The notes beneath the pieces are model-generated. The model had not been told where the DNA came from, did not search any database, and saw nothing but the letters and a program-made list of their open reading frames with translations. Positions 34,201-34,706 of a stretch of 34,706 bases of DNA are shown here, piece after piece (within the stretch, counting starts at the first letter, position 1; each line of letters begins with the position of its first letter). A program made the position numbers and the translations under genes. Source of the stretch: a virus; the IMG/VR virus record IMGVR_UViG_3300033183_000060, positions 1 through 34,706 of that record; one strand, written 5' to 3'.

Positions 34201-34706
34201 TATCATTCCAATAATTATATCCTATATAACCGAAATCAGGTGAGCCGTATCCGCTTAAAGAAACTCCTCCACTACCAAGAGATGTTTTTATTACTCCATT
34301 GACATCTAAAGAAACATCGGGAGATGAATCATTTATCCCTACATTACCACTTGAGTCGATACGCATACGCTCTGAGCCTGTATAACTATAAAACCCTAAA
34401 GCACCCGAAGCAGGTGTACCTATAAATCCACCAACTGTTCCCGTATTTGATAATCTAATAGTAAACTCGTTTGTTGCATCAAGATAGGTTCTGCCTCCGT
34501 AAACTGCTAATTTAGATAAAGCATCAGGTGTTTGTCCTATCCCCACATTACCACTTGAGTCGATACGCATCTTCTCAGCATTATTAGCTCTGAAAATAAG
34601 TGTGTCTGTTGAATTATCATAACGAATACCTCCATCGGCAAGATTCGTACTATTTCCTAAATTTAATGATGCTAAAGAACTCGCTCCTGCTTCAATACCA
34701 AAAGTA
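31253..34706 (-). CDS. Long tail fibre with NVGIG repeats and C-terminal S74 chaperone (5' end outside window)
   Basis: The frame is open to the right edge of the window. The first ATG in the window (34570) falls inside a repeat and is not the true start; the 45 codons before it (for example LADGGIRYDNSTDTLIF) continue the fibre. About 12 repeats of the type RIDSSGNVGIGTTSP-x-KLHV are visible, separated by beta-rich modules. This is a pattern of Bacteroidota and phage fibres in which each repeat probably ends a trimer-stabilising segment. The last ~103 residues form an intramolecular chaperone of the peptidase S74/endosialidase type: SDMRLKTKIGDIQDPIGKIQ, with the self-cleavage Ser at the start of SDMRLK and a conserved RRIGLSAQDVKEVVPEAV, ending in a coiled coil (NEIIEDLKQRIAKLEA). 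The chaperone trims itself off after trimer assembly. This protein probably determines host range. Confidence 0.9.
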   Translation of the reverse strand, partial: TFGIEAGASSLASLNLGNSTNLADGGIRYDNSTDTLIFRANNAEKMRIDSSGNVGIGQTPDALSKLAVYGGRTYLDATNEFTIRLSNTGTVGGFIGTPASGALGFYSYTGSERMRIDSSGNVGINDSSPDVSLDVNGVIKTSLGSGGVSLSGYGSPDFGYIGYNYWNDNGTESVGQSVRNSWRMKFGNGADKSFTFDYREPNASAGTFSERMRIDSSGNITQTASGNPQFTISGSAGAYTGILQINAAGGGGSKIQASGGTNSLAIETNSTERIRIDSSGNVGIGTTSIGAGYKLQVRRDTNVNIGFGLQNSGASLEAVNDAINANIPLSLYGSKILLLNGNVGIGTTSPSAKLHVGTAALGASGGTPSIIGSDGVSCGSGSRISVDTGYYTHGYMQYSSSWGSESRYGLYGYYGISLNTRQGSGLVVRGDSNHVGIGTTSPAQKLHVVGATQIEVSQDNVWMDLINSSESAFRLRTYNNGTNEGTAAYAFKHGLYYSSQENAAVTFYRGGSTTGGFLTFTTDNGTERMRITSGGNVGIGTTSPAAKLDVEAGNLGSTSGDSVTAAVIRAGRQNLVFKDTRTANGSDWNNATFKIIAQIDSTNHQSIDFVNDSGYAEHIDIRTGNQVFNTRFAQNGNVGIGTTSPSSKLHIESSSYDDFIKLTRTGVGSMGISATNPRGIQTTDGSGTFLGWHVDSSGNVGIGTTSPSQKLHIDGASAHLNFSGSNNRILFNGYRAVEGSHNGSLLQLGESYSNISLYGNVGIGTTSPNAPLDVQGGVRMGRDFTLANRAGIRLDSNGTSYPSDILFGHTAAGNQSSWTGVYWSISSRAASASNRMYFYRGGGNPTGSSEAILLTLDPNLRVGVNTETPDKTLTVNGTFKATSEADLARINFETGAYHGIRFRDDNNTNRWKWGHAKTQNYFYLYDYAKSDTAFEAFANGNILLKPGSSKVGVNTTNPLENFHVSGTTISGAVGTTGTINRTGITNYLCYEARSTSAGNEPSIGFHKEGVFSMYLQAANSPRGLRVLSPSNETAAGLRVEGDVVAFYSDMRLKTKIGDIQDPIGKIQALSGFYYEPNEIAQSYGYEVERRIGLSAQDVKEVVPEAVHEAPIGDGYMAVDYAKLVPVLVEAIKEQNEIIEDLKQRIAKLEA
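33863..34567 (-). repeat. Repeated 18-bp element in the fibre gene
   Basis: The sequence accacttgagtcgatacg occurs identically four times (starting near 33866, 34052, 34346 and 34550), each within a slightly longer conserved block that encodes RIDSSGN. Spacing is irregular. These exact copies in the 5' part of the fibre, while later repeats have diverged, suggest recent duplication or recombination among modules. Confidence 0.7.

Noticed and set aside
1-34706. CRISPR array, tRNA genes, integrase or insertion sequence
   Set aside because: No regularly spaced direct repeats, no cloverleaf-like sequences and no transposase or integrase motifs were noticed; the only exact repeats are coding repeats of the fibre.

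Overview
The window is a contiguous piece of a tailed double-stranded DNA bacteriophage genome, most likely a short-tailed (podovirus-type) phage infecting a member of the Bacteroidota. No host gene was recognised. Every convincing gene is on the minus strand and packed head to tail, usually with 0-20 bp gaps or short overlaps, so transcription runs from the right end of the window to the left. The Bacteroidota assignment is inference. It rests on the AT-rich sequence, on start codons preceded mostly by A/T-rich leaders without a Shine-Dalgarno sequence, on the repeated NVGIGTTSP fibre modules typical of that phylum and its phages, and on structural genes (terminase, portal, capsid, ring proteins, nozzle) that resemble marine flavobacterial and crAss-like phages.

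In transcription order (right to left): (1) 34706-29578, host recognition: a long repetitive tail fibre with a C-terminal self-cleaving chaperone domain (its 5' end lies outside the window), a free-standing GIY-YIG endonuclease, a second fibre/adhesin-like protein with a glycine-rich end, and a small fibre-adjacent protein. (2) 29499-26960, a chaperonin block: a coiled-coil protein, a full GroEL, a GroES whose mobile loop is kept, and a small putative winged-helix protein, all overlapping. (3) 26963-25037, small genes: a lipoprotein, two tiny basic proteins, a holin-like membrane protein, a 72-aa protein, and a 201-aa protein that looks like two GroES-type barrels in tandem. (4) 25092-17530, DNA packaging and head: possible small terminase, large terminase, portal, scaffold, major capsid protein, then a hairpin terminator. 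(5) 17447-16387, a conserved-looking unknown protein with its own terminator, then an HNH endonuclease. (6) 16384-10416, head-tail connector (ring) proteins and the tail nozzle, which here appears split into two polypeptides. (7) 10415-107, three probable internal (ejected) virion proteins, ending with a 2745-aa giant that carries an HEXXH metallopeptidase-like motif. (8) the left edge holds the start of a small membrane-protein gene.

Together this is essentially the complete late module: packaging motor, head, neck, tail, ejection proteins and fibres, plus at least one lysis component. The most unusual content is the phage-encoded chaperonin set: GroEL, GroES and a possible double-barrel GroES homologue within 4.2 kb, beside the packaging genes. 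Its natural clients would be the capsid, the fibres or the giant ejection protein. No replication gene, integrase, tRNA, CRISPR array or endolysin was recognised. No stretch longer than 300 bases lacks a gene; the longest gaps (about 78-82 bp) are described.
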